A stretch of DNA of 5,325 bases, taken from NCBI GenBank assembly GCA_012837395.1, contig DURF01000002.1, forward strand, positions 1-5,325, read 5' to 3'. The notes below the pieces were generated by a model. The model had not been told where the DNA came from and made no database searches. It was given only the letters and a program-made list of their open reading frames with translations. The position numbers were made by a program, and so were the translations under genes. Origin of the DNA: Acholeplasma sp. GTDB lineage: Bacteria > Bacillota_I > Bacilli_A > Acholeplasmatales > Acholeplasmataceae. Shown piece after piece: positions 1 through 5,193 of this stretch. Positions within the stretch are counted from its first letter, which is position 1; every line of letters begins with the position of its first letter.

Positions 1-459
1 GAATTAGATGATCAAATTACTAGCTTTGAATTAGCATTTATTGAAATATCAGAAATAGCCAAATCAAAAAGAGCAATGTTTATAATGTTAAATGGCAATA
101 AAATTTCTGATTTTTCACACGAACAATCACGTTACGGGACACTTTTCAATGAGTTTGGATTCTTAGTTGCAAGACTTGAAAACTCAACTGAAATTACTGG
201 TTCACACGGTCGCGAAATAGGTTATGAAGCAATCGATGAAATTAATCCGGAAATTATCTTTTTAATGGATAGAGCTAGCGTAGTCGAAGGAAGTAGTAGT
301 GATAAATCATTTTTAGAAGATCCGATATTAAGTGATGTTTATGCAATAAAAAACAACTTAGTTTTTGATTTAAACGCTGAGGCTTGGTATACTGTTACGG
401 GCGGAATAAGCGCAACAAAACAAATGATTAAAGACGTAAGTGCTTTTATTAATAAATAA
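1..459 (+). CDS. Siderophore-type ABC transporter substrate-binding protein (partial, C-terminal part)
   Basis: Open from the first base of the window to TAA at 457-459, so the start lies upstream and 152 C-terminal residues are visible. The fragment resembles the C-terminal lobe of the periplasmic-binding-protein family for iron-siderophores (YclQ/FatB/CeuE-like, Fe3+-siderophore type). Recognisable parts are the strand AMFIMLNGNKIS (about residues 25-36), SRYGTLFNEFGF (43-54), the SHG...YEAI...NPEIIFLMDR block (68-91), and AWYTVTGG (128-135) before the terminal helix. In this family the protein is anchored outside the membrane and delivers ferric siderophore to a permease/ATPase pair; the signal peptide and lipobox would be outside this window. 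The exact ligand cannot be told. Permease and ATPase genes are not downstream, so any partners lie upstream or elsewhere. The family call is solid; the substrate is an inference. Confidence 0.85.
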   Translation, partial: ELDDQITSFELAFIEISEIAKSKRAMFIMLNGNKISDFSHEQSRYGTLFNEFGFLVARLENSTEITGSHGREIGYEAIDEINPEIIFLMDRASVVEGSSSDKSFLEDPILSDVYAIKNNLVFDLNAEAWYTVTGGISATKQMIKDVSAFINK

Positions 460-463
460 ATAT

Positions 464-483
464 AGTTTTTGTTGACAAAAACT
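464..483. repeat. 20-bp inverted repeat over the -35 region of the secG promoter
   Basis: The arms AGTTTTTG (464-471) and CAAAAACT (476-483) are perfect inverted complements around TTGA. The repeat contains the whole -35 hexamer of the secG promoter (472-477). It begins 4 nt after the stop codon of the upstream binding-protein gene and is followed by only three T residues. It may be a weak terminator for that gene, an operator for secG, or chance in A/T-rich sequence; the sequence alone does not decide. Confidence 0.45.
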
Positions 484-500
484 TTTAAAATTGATAGAAT
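472..500 (+). promoter_or_regulatory. SigA-type promoter of secG
   Basis: The -35 box TTGACA (472-477) is perfect, and the -10 box TAGAAT (495-500) has one mismatch to TATAAT. They are separated by exactly 17 nt. The predicted transcript start near 506-508 leaves a leader of about 17 nt, enough to hold the ribosome binding site GGAGGG at 512-517. Confidence 0.85.
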
Positions 501-523
501 TGTAATGTTATGGAGGGATTTTC

Positions 524-760
524 ATGTTAATTTTCGATTGGTTAACATTAGTAGTAGGTATACTATTAATAATCGTTGTATTATTACAACAAGCAGATGA
601 TGACATTAAAGATGCATTCAGTGGTGAAAAATCTGAGTTATTTAAAAATAGAAAAGTACGTGGTTTTGATTTATTTATGTTAAGATCAACAACCGTTTTA
701 GCAGTATTATTTGTTGCTTTTATTATAATTGCTAACGTAATGCAATCAAGAGTCATATAA
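524..760 (+). CDS. secG: Preprotein translocase subunit SecG
   Basis: A 78-residue protein, the normal size for SecG, the small subunit of the SecYEG channel that helps SecA-driven export across the cytoplasmic membrane. Two hydrophobic segments are visible, about residues 7-22 and 56-72. The first ends in VVLLQQ, matching the LLQ motif at the end of SecG helix 1. The connecting loop carries SGEKSELF and VRGFDLFMLR, which align with the SGG...LF and ARGLDL...R regions of Bacillus SecG; VLAVLFVA begins helix 2. The usual glycine/serine-rich turn after LLQ is replaced by an acidic ADDDIKD. The ATG at 524 is preceded by GGAGGG with 6 nt spacing. The gene has its own promoter and terminator, so it appears monocistronic. 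Confidence 0.93.
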   Translation: MLIFDWLTLVVGILLIIVVLLQQADDDIKDAFSGEKSELFKNRKVRGFDLFMLRSTTVLAVLFVAFIIIANVMQSRVI

Positions 761-766
761 TATAAT

Positions 767-793
767 TAAAAATAGCGCGATGCGCTTTTTTAT
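767..793 (+). terminator. Intrinsic terminator after secG
   Basis: The G+C-rich stem AGCGC (774-778) / GCGCT (782-786) has a GAT loop, is preceded by an A run (767-772) and runs into a T run (786-791). It begins 6 nt past the secG stop. The A and T tracts can extend the stem past one T-T mismatch (773/787). Its 3' end is only about 17 nt from the rsmE start codon. Confidence 0.85.
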
Positions 794-797
794 TTTT

Positions 798-804
798 AAG
801 GTGA
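798..804 (+). promoter_or_regulatory. Ribosome binding site that sets the rsmE start at GTG 810
   Basis: AAGGTGA lies 5 nt before GTG at 810-812. The longer open frame could start at ATG 780 or GTG 801, but ATG 780 is inside the secG terminator stem and neither has a Shine-Dalgarno site. Starting at 810 gives VQRYIL, like the usual MQRYF start of the family. Confidence 0.75.
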
Positions 805-809
805 AGAAT

Positions 810-1508
810 GTGCAAAGATATATTTTAAATAATGAAACGAAAAAATTTAGTGAAAATGATATCCATCACATTAAAAATGTGATGCGAATGAAAGAAAATG
901 ATTTAGTTGTTGTTTGTTATGAGAATCAATGTTATCAAGCTAAATTAATATTTAATGATAATAAAATTGATTATGAAATAATTAAAGAATTACCTAAAAA
1001 AGATACTCTTGATATTACATTAATTCAAGGGTCTTTGAAAGGTAGTAAAATTGAAACAACTATTAAATACGCAACTATTTTTGGAGCAAGAACAATTATT
1101 ATTACTGAATTTGAAAGAAGTATTGCTAAACTTAAAAATAGTGATTATAAACTAAATCGTTATAATCAAATCGCAAAAGAAGCAGCAGAACTTTCTAAAA
1201 GAAATAATATCACTAACATTGAATTTGCAAACAATTTATCTAAAATTGATTATGGCAAATATGATTTAGTTATACTTGCTGATGAAGAAGAAAAAGAGCT
1301 AACTTTATCAAACTTAGATTTATCGAAAATAAAAAGTCAAAAACTAGCAATCATTATTGGTCCTGAAGGTGGAATAACTAATAATGAAAGAAAGTTATTA
1401 GAAAAACAAAATGTTGAAAAAATAACTTTAGGTGAATATATTTATCCAGCTGAAATAGCCAGTCTAAAACTTTTAGCGAATTTATCTCATATTAGTTTTG
1501 ACAATTAG
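810..1508 (+). CDS. rsmE: 16S rRNA (uracil(1498)-N(3))-methyltransferase RsmE
   Basis: A 232-residue SPOUT-superfamily methyltransferase that uses S-adenosylmethionine to make m3U1498 in 16S rRNA of the 30S subunit. The N-terminal PUA-like RNA-binding part starts QRYIL and contains HHIKNVMRMKENDLVVV (about residues 19-35), the family's HH..NVLR...GD region. The C-terminal knotted domain has QGSLKG (73-78), the K-x-T-x-G-x-x-x-I-type helix region (GARTIIITEFERS, 92-104), AKEAAELSKR (122-131) and the cofactor-loop signature IIIGPEGGIT (181-190). The last knot motif, usually LG.RILR.ETA, reads LGEYIYPAEIAS (207-218), so the usual Arg and Thr are Pro213 and Ile216. The start is GTG, chosen by the ribosome binding site. 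No clear promoter lies between the secG terminator and this gene, so it may depend on read-through or weak -10 boxes near 756-766. In Bacillus the gene (yqeU) also lies near rpsU. Confidence 0.92.
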   Translation: MQRYILNNETKKFSENDIHHIKNVMRMKENDLVVVCYENQCYQAKLIFNDNKIDYEIIKELPKKDTLDITLIQGSLKGSKIETTIKYATIFGARTIIITEFERSIAKLKNSDYKLNRYNQIAKEAAELSKRNNITNIEFANNLSKIDYGKYDLVILADEEEKELTLSNLDLSKIKSQKLAIIIGPEGGITNNERKLLEKQNVEKITLGEYIYPAEIASLKLLANLSHISFDN

Positions 1509-1526
1509 TAATTATTAATATATAAT
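1498..1526 (+). promoter_or_regulatory. Consensus SigA promoter of rpsU
   Basis: TTGACA (1498-1503), a 17-nt spacer, then TATAAT (1521-1526): a perfect match at both boxes. The -35 box lies inside the last codons of rsmE (stop at 1506-1508). The predicted start of transcription is near 1532-1534. It marks rpsU as a strongly expressed, separately controlled gene. Confidence 0.9.
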
Positions 1527-1533
1527 AAACAAG

Positions 1534-1549
1534 GATATCAAAAGATATC
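1534..1549 (+). repeat. Hairpin at the predicted 5' end of the rpsU leader
   Basis: GATATC at 1534-1539 and again at 1544-1549, separated by AAAA. Since GATATC is its own reverse complement, the two copies form a 6-bp stem with a 4-nt loop as well as a direct repeat. The predicted transcript would begin at or one base before this stem, about 40 nt ahead of the start codon. A 5' hairpin may protect the mRNA or serve as a protein-binding site; both are inference. Confidence 0.5.
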
Positions 1550-1561
1550 AAGTTAGTATTG

Positions 1562-1569
1562 AAAGGAGG
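1562..1569 (+). promoter_or_regulatory. Very strong ribosome binding site of rpsU
   Basis: AAAGGAGG, an eight-base match to the anti-Shine-Dalgarno end of 16S rRNA, 6 nt before ATG 1576. It is the longest such match in the window and agrees with high expression of a ribosomal protein. Confidence 0.85.
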
Positions 1570-1575
1570 GTCGAC

Positions 1576-1749
1576 ATGGCCAAAACAGTCGTCCGTGACA
1601 CAGAAACAATTGAAGATGCATTACGTCGTTTTAAAAGAGATGTTTCTCGTTCAGGTACCCTCGCAGAAGCTCGCAAACGTAAATATTACGAAAAACCAAG
1701 TGTTGTAAAAAAAGCACGTCGTAGAGCAGCTAAAACAGTAAATAGATAA
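1576..1749 (+). CDS. rpsU: 30S ribosomal protein S21
   Basis: A 57-residue, strongly basic protein, full length for S21, a late-assembling protein of the 30S subunit near the mRNA exit and anti-Shine-Dalgarno region. Family features are visible along its length: [18 protein letters not shown] (residues 12-29), the [12 protein letters not shown] block (31-42), and the Arg/Lys-rich tail KKARRRAAK (45-53). ATG 1576 follows a near-ideal ribosome binding site. The gene has its own consensus promoter and terminator and so is a single-gene unit. Codon use stands apart from its neighbours: 8 of 11 Arg codons are CGT or CGC and several GTC, ACC and CTC codons occur, whereas the adjoining genes mostly use AGA. 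This is typical of highly expressed genes and is not a sign of transfer. Confidence 0.97.
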   Translation: MAKTVVRDTETIEDALRRFKRDVSRSGTLAEARKRKYYEKPSVVKKARRRAAKTVNR

Positions 1750-1768
1750 TCATTGAATTATTAAACTT

Positions 1769-1796
1769 AAAAACACCAGTAAAACGGTGTTTTTTT
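1769..1796 (+). terminator. Intrinsic terminator after rpsU
   Basis: The arms AAAAACACC (1769-1777) and GGTGTTTTT (1786-1794) are perfect complements around an 8-nt loop, and the T run continues to 1796. It begins 19 nt past the rpsU stop and separates rpsU from the phoH operon. Confidence 0.92.
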
Positions 1797-1811
1797 AGTC
1801 TTACTTGTAAT

Positions 1812-1831
1812 CATATTATATTCATAATATG
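1812..1831. repeat. 8-bp inverted repeat next to the phoH -10 box (possible operator)
   Basis: CATATTAT (1812-1819) and ATAATATG (1824-1831) are perfect inverted complements around ATTC. The right arm ends in the TG of the extended -10 element, so a protein bound here would cover the promoter. A/T-rich sequence makes chance repeats common; no known operator consensus is recognised. Confidence 0.4.
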
Positions 1832-1838
1832 GTATAAT
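1830..1838 (+). promoter_or_regulatory. Extended -10 promoter of the phoH-glyS operon
   Basis: TGG followed by TATAAT (1833-1838) is a perfect -10 box with a TGn extension. No good -35 box is found 16-18 nt upstream; TTGTAA at 1805-1810 is too far (22 nt). The predicted start near 1844-1846 gives a very short leader of about 14 nt, with the ribosome binding site GGGAG at 1846-1850. Confidence 0.7.
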
Positions 1839-1858
1839 TAACAATGGGAGTTGGATAA

Positions 1859-2812
1859 ATGAAATTAAATGTAAAAATTGATCATCATGATGTTATTGCT
1901 AAAATAGTTGGTCCACAAGATCGAAACTTAAATGTTTTAAAACAATATTTTGGTATTAAAATTTCAATTAATGAAAATGAAATAATAACTGATGCTAATA
2001 AAACAACTAAAACTATTTTAGAAAATGTCTTTAAAACTGCAATTAAGCTTGTTGAAAATAATGTTGTTTTTAATGAGCGTGATTTAATATATATTATTAA
2101 AGTTTTAGAAGATAAAGGTAGTGCCAATGATATTATTAGTCTATACGAAAATAGAAAATTAGTTGTAGTTGGTAATAACGGTAAACCAGTATTTCCTAAA
2201 ACATTTAATCAAAAAGATTATTTAGATAAAATGGAAAAACATGATTTAGTCTTTGGTGTTGGTCCAGCAGGAACCGGTAAAACTTATTTAGCAGTTGCTT
2301 ACGGAGTCTCACTTTTAAAGGCTAATAAAATTAGAAAAATAATTTTAACAAGACCAGTTGTTGAGGCAGGTGAAAGCCTAGGGTTTTTACCAGGTGACAT
2401 TAAAGAAAAAATCGATCCATATTTAATTCCACTTTATGATGCGCTATATGAATTTTTAGGTAAAGAAACTGTTGATAATTTAATTTTAAAAGGAGTTATT
2501 GAGATTGCGCCACTTGCTTATATGCGTGGTAGAACGCTAGATAATGCTTTTGTAATATTAGATGAGGCACAAAACACAACAAGTGTGCAAATGAAAATGT
2601 TTTTAACTAGATTAGGTTTTAACTCTAAAATGTTAATTACAGGCGATCCAACACAAATTGATTTAAGAAATAATCAAGTCTCAGGTTTAAAAGAAGTAAT
2701 TAGAATACTTAAAAACATGGATGATGTTAAATTTACTTATTTTGAAAAAGTTGATGTTATTAGAAATCCATTAGTTCAAAAAATATTGGAGCGATATGAA
2801 AATGAAAGTTAA
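1859..2812 (+). CDS. phoH: PhoH-like (YbeZ-type) ATPase
   Basis: A 317-residue cytoplasmic P-loop ATPase of the PhoH family, the usual length. The N-terminal part (about residues 1-95) is the small domain with a KH-like VGPQDRNLNVLKQYFG segment (18-32). The ATPase core follows: Walker A GPAGTGKT (135-142), TRPVVEAGESLGFLPGD (164-180), YMRGRTLDN (221-229), Walker B FVILDEAQN (231-239) and TGDPTQIDL (261-269) as the third nucleotide-site motif, ending with IRNPLV (301-306). The family is named for phosphate-starvation induction in E. coli, but the chromosomal ybeZ/phoH type is linked to RNA metabolism together with YbeY, whose gene follows and overlaps here. ATG 1859 lies 8 nt after GGGAG. It is the first gene of the operon, with an extended -10 promoter just upstream. 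Its substrate is not known from sequence. Confidence 0.95.
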   Translation: MKLNVKIDHHDVIAKIVGPQDRNLNVLKQYFGIKISINENEIITDANKTTKTILENVFKTAIKLVENNVVFNERDLIYIIKVLEDKGSANDIISLYENRKLVVVGNNGKPVFPKTFNQKDYLDKMEKHDLVFGVGPAGTGKTYLAVAYGVSLLKANKIRKIILTRPVVEAGESLGFLPGDIKEKIDPYLIPLYDALYEFLGKETVDNLILKGVIEIAPLAYMRGRTLDNAFVILDEAQNTTSVQMKMFLTRLGFNSKMLITGDPTQIDLRNNQVSGLKEVIRILKNMDDVKFTYFEKVDVIRNPLVQKILERYENES

Positions 2813-3218
2813 TTTCCATAATCAAACAAACGAAGATGTTAAAGAACATATTAAAGTTATTAAAAAAGCTTTTAGAAAAATAAAAAATAAAAATCAAATG
2901 GAAATTATCTTTGTTAGACCTGAAACCATTAAAGATTTAAATAAGACATATCGTAATATTAACGAAGAAACCGATGTTTTAAGTTTTGTTAATGATGAAG
3001 AAGAATCAAAATCATTAGGCGATGTCTTTATTAGTCTTAACAGAGCTTATGAACAAGCCGAAAAGTTTGGTCATACCATTAAAAGAGAAATTGCATTTTT
3101 AGCGGTACATGGTTATCTTCATTTAATTGGTTATGATCATGAAACAAAAGATGAAGAAAAAATTATGTTTGCTAAACAAGAAGAAATCTTAAATAAAGCA
3201 AAGATAACAAGGGAGTGA
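2802..3218 (+). CDS. ybeY: Endoribonuclease YbeY (16S rRNA maturation)
   Basis: A 138-residue metalloprotein of the YbeY/UPF0054 family, a zinc-dependent RNase involved in 16S rRNA 3'-end maturation and ribosome quality control. The zinc site is intact: HGYLHLIGYDH with His103, His107 and His113. The other family signature, R....-TDVLSF, lies at about residues 51-62, and LGDVFIS follows at 72-78. The start is uncertain: ATG 2802 (10 nt after GGAG at 2788-2791, giving MKVNFHNQ as in relatives) is preferred over ATG 2796 (4 nt after GGAG, adding two residues). Either start overlaps the 3' end of phoH by 11 or 17 nt, which suggests translational coupling of two functional partners. It ends in TGA; the next gene lies 6 nt further in the same frame. 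Confidence 0.95.
   Translation: MKVNFHNQTNEDVKEHIKVIKKAFRKIKNKNQMEIIFVRPETIKDLNKTYRNINEETDVLSFVNDEEESKSLGDVFISLNRAYEQAEKFGHTIKREIAFLAVHGYLHLIGYDHETKDEEKIMFAKQEEILNKAKITRE
3210..3215 (+). promoter_or_regulatory. Ribosome binding site of cdd, supporting its TTG start
   Basis: AGGGAG ends immediately before the ybeY TGA and 9 nt before TTG 3225. No ATG or GTG occurs in frame between the upstream stop and the conserved N-terminus, so TTG is the only reasonable start. Confidence 0.7.
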
Positions 3219-3224
3219 ATTGTT

Positions 3225-3614
3225 TTGAATAAAATTGAAGAAGCTAAAAAAGCAATGGAAAAAGCCTATGTTCCATATTCGAAATTTAAAGTAGGTGCTG
3301 CAATTGAAATGACAGATGGTACATTTATTCATGGAGCGAACATTGAAAATGCATCATACCCTTTAGGAAATTGTGCGGAAAGAAGTGCACTTTTTAGTGC
3401 ATATAGCCAAGGATATAAAAAAGAAGATATTAAAAGTATAACAATAATTGCTAATAGCGATAAAGCAATTTCACCTTGTGGAGCATGTCGTCAAGTAATG
3501 TATGAATTAATACCAAAAAATACTAAGATTACTTTAACTAATTTAGAAGGAGACATTAAAGAAACTACAATTGATGAACTACTTCCTTACGGATTTGATT
3601 TAGATCATGACTAA
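3225..3614 (+). CDS. cdd: Cytidine deaminase
   Basis: A 129-residue homotetramer-type cytidine deaminase, the normal length for the short bacterial form. It hydrolyses cytidine and deoxycytidine to uridine and deoxyuridine in pyrimidine salvage in the cytoplasm. Visible motifs are YVPYSKFKVGAA (15-26), the nucleoside-binding NIENASYP (39-46), the catalytic CAE (Cys50, Glu52) and PCGACRQ (84-90) with Cys85 and Cys88 completing the zinc site with Cys50. It begins at TTG; the next Met is residue 11 and would cut into the conserved start. It overlaps era by 8 nt at its 3' end. The position before era matches the Bacillus order, but dgkA, which normally sits between ybeY and cdd, is missing here. 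Confidence 0.96.
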   Translation: MNKIEEAKKAMEKAYVPYSKFKVGAAIEMTDGTFIHGANIENASYPLGNCAERSALFSAYSQGYKKEDIKSITIIANSDKAISPCGACRQVMYELIPKNTKITLTNLEGDIKETTIDELLPYGFDLDHD

Positions 3615-4512
3615 TAATTTAAAAACAAAGTCAGGCTTTGTCGCAATTGTAGGTAGACCTAATGTTGGAAAATCAACATTACTTAATACAATAATTGGTG
3701 AAAAAGTTGCCATTACTTCTAATAAACCACAAACAACAAGACATAGAATATCAGGTATATATACAAAGGATAATAGTCAAATAGTTTTTATTGATACACC
3801 GGGTATGCATAAAGCAAAAGATTTATTAAATAAAAGAATTGATAAATTAGCAGTTAGTGTTTTAAAAGAAGTTGATGCAATTTTATTTATTGTTGATAAA
3901 CCTTTTGGCTTAGCAGAAAGTCATATTGTTAGTTATTTTGAAAATATAAAGGTTCCAGTATTCTTAGTTATTAATAAAATTGATGAAATAAATTATAATA
4001 AAGTAAAAATCGATGAAATGATACTATCATATATTAGTAAGTACAATTTTGCTGGTGTTTATCCAATCTCAGCAATAAATGATGAAAATATTAATCATTT
4101 ACTAAATGACTTACTAAATAGTTTAAATGAAGGTCCTTTTTATTATCCAAAAGAAAGTATTAGTGACCAAAGTGAAACAACAACAATGTCGGAGTTTATT
4201 AGAGAAAAAATTTTAATACATACTGAAGAAGAAGTCCCTCATGCGGTTGCGGTTGCAATTGAAAATTTAGAGTATAATGAGGAATATAAAACATTAGATG
4301 TTTCAGCAATTATTTATGTTGAAAGAAACTCACAAAAGAAAATCTTAATTGGTAAAAACGGTGATAAATTAAAAACAATTGGTACTGAAGCAAGAATTGA
4401 TATAAATAATAAGTTTAACACTAAAACACATTTAACTTTATGGGTTAAAGTAAAAAAAGATTGGCGAAATCAAATTTCAGATTTAAACAGATTTGGTTAT
4501 GGTAATGAATAA
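3607..4512 (+). CDS. era: GTPase Era
   Basis: A 301-residue protein, the normal Era length. It is an essential Ras-like GTPase that binds the 3' end of 16S rRNA and assists 30S assembly. The G domain shows G1 GRPNVGKST (16-24), G2 QTTRHRI (42-48), G3 DTPG (63-66), G4 NKID (123-126) and G5 SAI (155-157). The C-terminal KH domain follows, with SEFIREKIL (195-203), the histidine-containing EEVPHAVAV (208-216) and the GKNG loop (249-252) that contacts RNA, ending in KVKKDWR (281-287). ATG 3607 lies inside the end of cdd (8-nt overlap), with only a weak GGAT (3591-3594) ahead, so translational coupling is likely. The gene also overlaps recO downstream. It is intact, with no missing key residues. 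Confidence 0.97.
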   Translation: MTNNLKTKSGFVAIVGRPNVGKSTLLNTIIGEKVAITSNKPQTTRHRISGIYTKDNSQIVFIDTPGMHKAKDLLNKRIDKLAVSVLKEVDAILFIVDKPFGLAESHIVSYFENIKVPVFLVINKIDEINYNKVKIDEMILSYISKYNFAGVYPISAINDENINHLLNDLLNSLNEGPFYYPKESISDQSETTTMSEFIREKILIHTEEEVPHAVAVAIENLEYNEEYKTLDVSAIIYVERNSQKKILIGKNGDKLKTIGTEARIDINNKFNTKTHLTLWVKVKKDWRNQISDLNRFGYGNE

Positions 4513-5170
4513 ATTAAATGGTGTTATTTATAAAACTCAACCCTATAAAGAAAACTCAAGACTCTTACAAGTCTTTACTAAACTAGGTAAAGTTACTCTA
4601 AATGCTAGAGGGAGTCAAAGAATTAATAGTAGTGATCGAGTTATTGCTCAGTATTTAAATGAAATATCTTTTGAGTATAATACTTTTAAGTCTTTTTTAA
4701 GTTTAAAATCAGCAAAGTTAATTAATGACTTTGATGAAATTAAAAAAGACTTTAATAAAACTAAAACAGTAAGTCTTGCTTTAGAATTAATTGATAAAGT
4801 CTTAATTGATGAAATATATAATGAAAAGATATATGAACTCTTAATTGAAACACTTTATAGTAGAAACTTAGAAACAGCAAGCTTAAGCTTCGCATTAAAA
4901 ATGTTATATTATTTAGGATATGGCATGAATTTAAAAAGTAACGGTAATAATATTATAGGTACAAGCATTACTAAAGGTGGTATTGTTTATGAAGGAGAAA
5001 GATTTTCAATTGATTTGAATGTTGATGAATCAATTTCTTTATTAAAACTTACATATTTAAAAATTAGTGAAGTAATTGAAATTGATGAGCTACATTTAAA
5101 AAGTATTAAAAGATTTATATATTATTATTATGAAAATAAAATGGATTTAAAATTAAACGCATTAAAATGA
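4505..5170 (+). CDS. recO: DNA repair protein RecO
   Basis: A 221-residue RecO-family protein, shorter than the roughly 250 residues common in Firmicutes. RecO works with RecR (and RecF) to load RecA on SSB-coated single-stranded DNA and anneals strands. The N-terminal OB-fold is recognised by [21 protein letters not shown] (6-26), [13 protein letters not shown] (27-39) and the following strands to about residue 75. The rest is the helical C-terminal domain, including [10 protein letters not shown] (130-139). Where many Firmicute RecO proteins carry a four-cysteine zinc site after this helix, this one has [19 protein letters not shown] and no cysteine anywhere. The start at ATG 4505 fits the family ([10 protein letters not shown]); ATG 4499 or TTG 4493 are in-frame alternatives. 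No good ribosome binding site is seen; the 8-nt overlap with era suggests coupling. Confidence 0.9.
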   Translation: MNKLNGVIYKTQPYKENSRLLQVFTKLGKVTLNARGSQRINSSDRVIAQYLNEISFEYNTFKSFLSLKSAKLINDFDEIKKDFNKTKTVSLALELIDKVLIDEIYNEKIYELLIETLYSRNLETASLSFALKMLYYLGYGMNLKSNGNNIIGTSITKGGIVYEGERFSIDLNVDESISLLKLTYLKISEVIEIDELHLKSIKRFIYYYYENKMDLKLNALK

Positions 5171-5193
5171 TGAAAGAAGAGGAAGAATTAATA

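Noticed and set aside
508..756. Minus-strand open frame of 82 codons opposite secG
   Set aside because: It lies antisense to a well-supported SecG gene, has no family resemblance, and its Asn/Thr/Ser-rich composition is typical of a shadow frame in A/T-rich DNA.
780..809. Ten-codon N-terminal extension of rsmE from ATG 780
   Set aside because: That ATG is in the loop and 3' arm of the secG terminator hairpin, has no ribosome binding site, and the extra residues do not match the family start.
1750..1858. Possible small RNA or riboswitch between rpsU and phoH
   Set aside because: The 109 nt are accounted for by the rpsU terminator, the phoH promoter with its inverted repeat and the ribosome binding site; no further structure seen.
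1885..2127. Minus-strand open frame of 80 codons inside phoH
   Set aside because: It is antisense to the conserved N-terminal domain of PhoH, with no recognisable domain; treated as a shadow.
4493..4504. TTG 4493 or ATG 4499 as the recO start
   Set aside because: No ribosome binding site supports either, and [10 protein letters not shown] from ATG 4505 fits the usual RecO N-terminus; kept only as alternatives.
4879..4890. 12-bp palindrome made of two AAGCTT units in recO
   Set aside because: It lies within coding sequence reading A-S-L-S-F-A in the helical domain, has no loop for a hairpin and no associated feature; likely chance.
5119..5131. TAT triplet run in recO
   Set aside because: It encodes a short Tyr run in the C-terminal helix; only four units in a very A/T-rich gene, so not evidence of a functional microsatellite.
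5171..5193. Possible T-box riboswitch ahead of glyS
   Set aside because: Only 23 nt separate recO and glyS and no T-box sequence or terminator hairpin is present.
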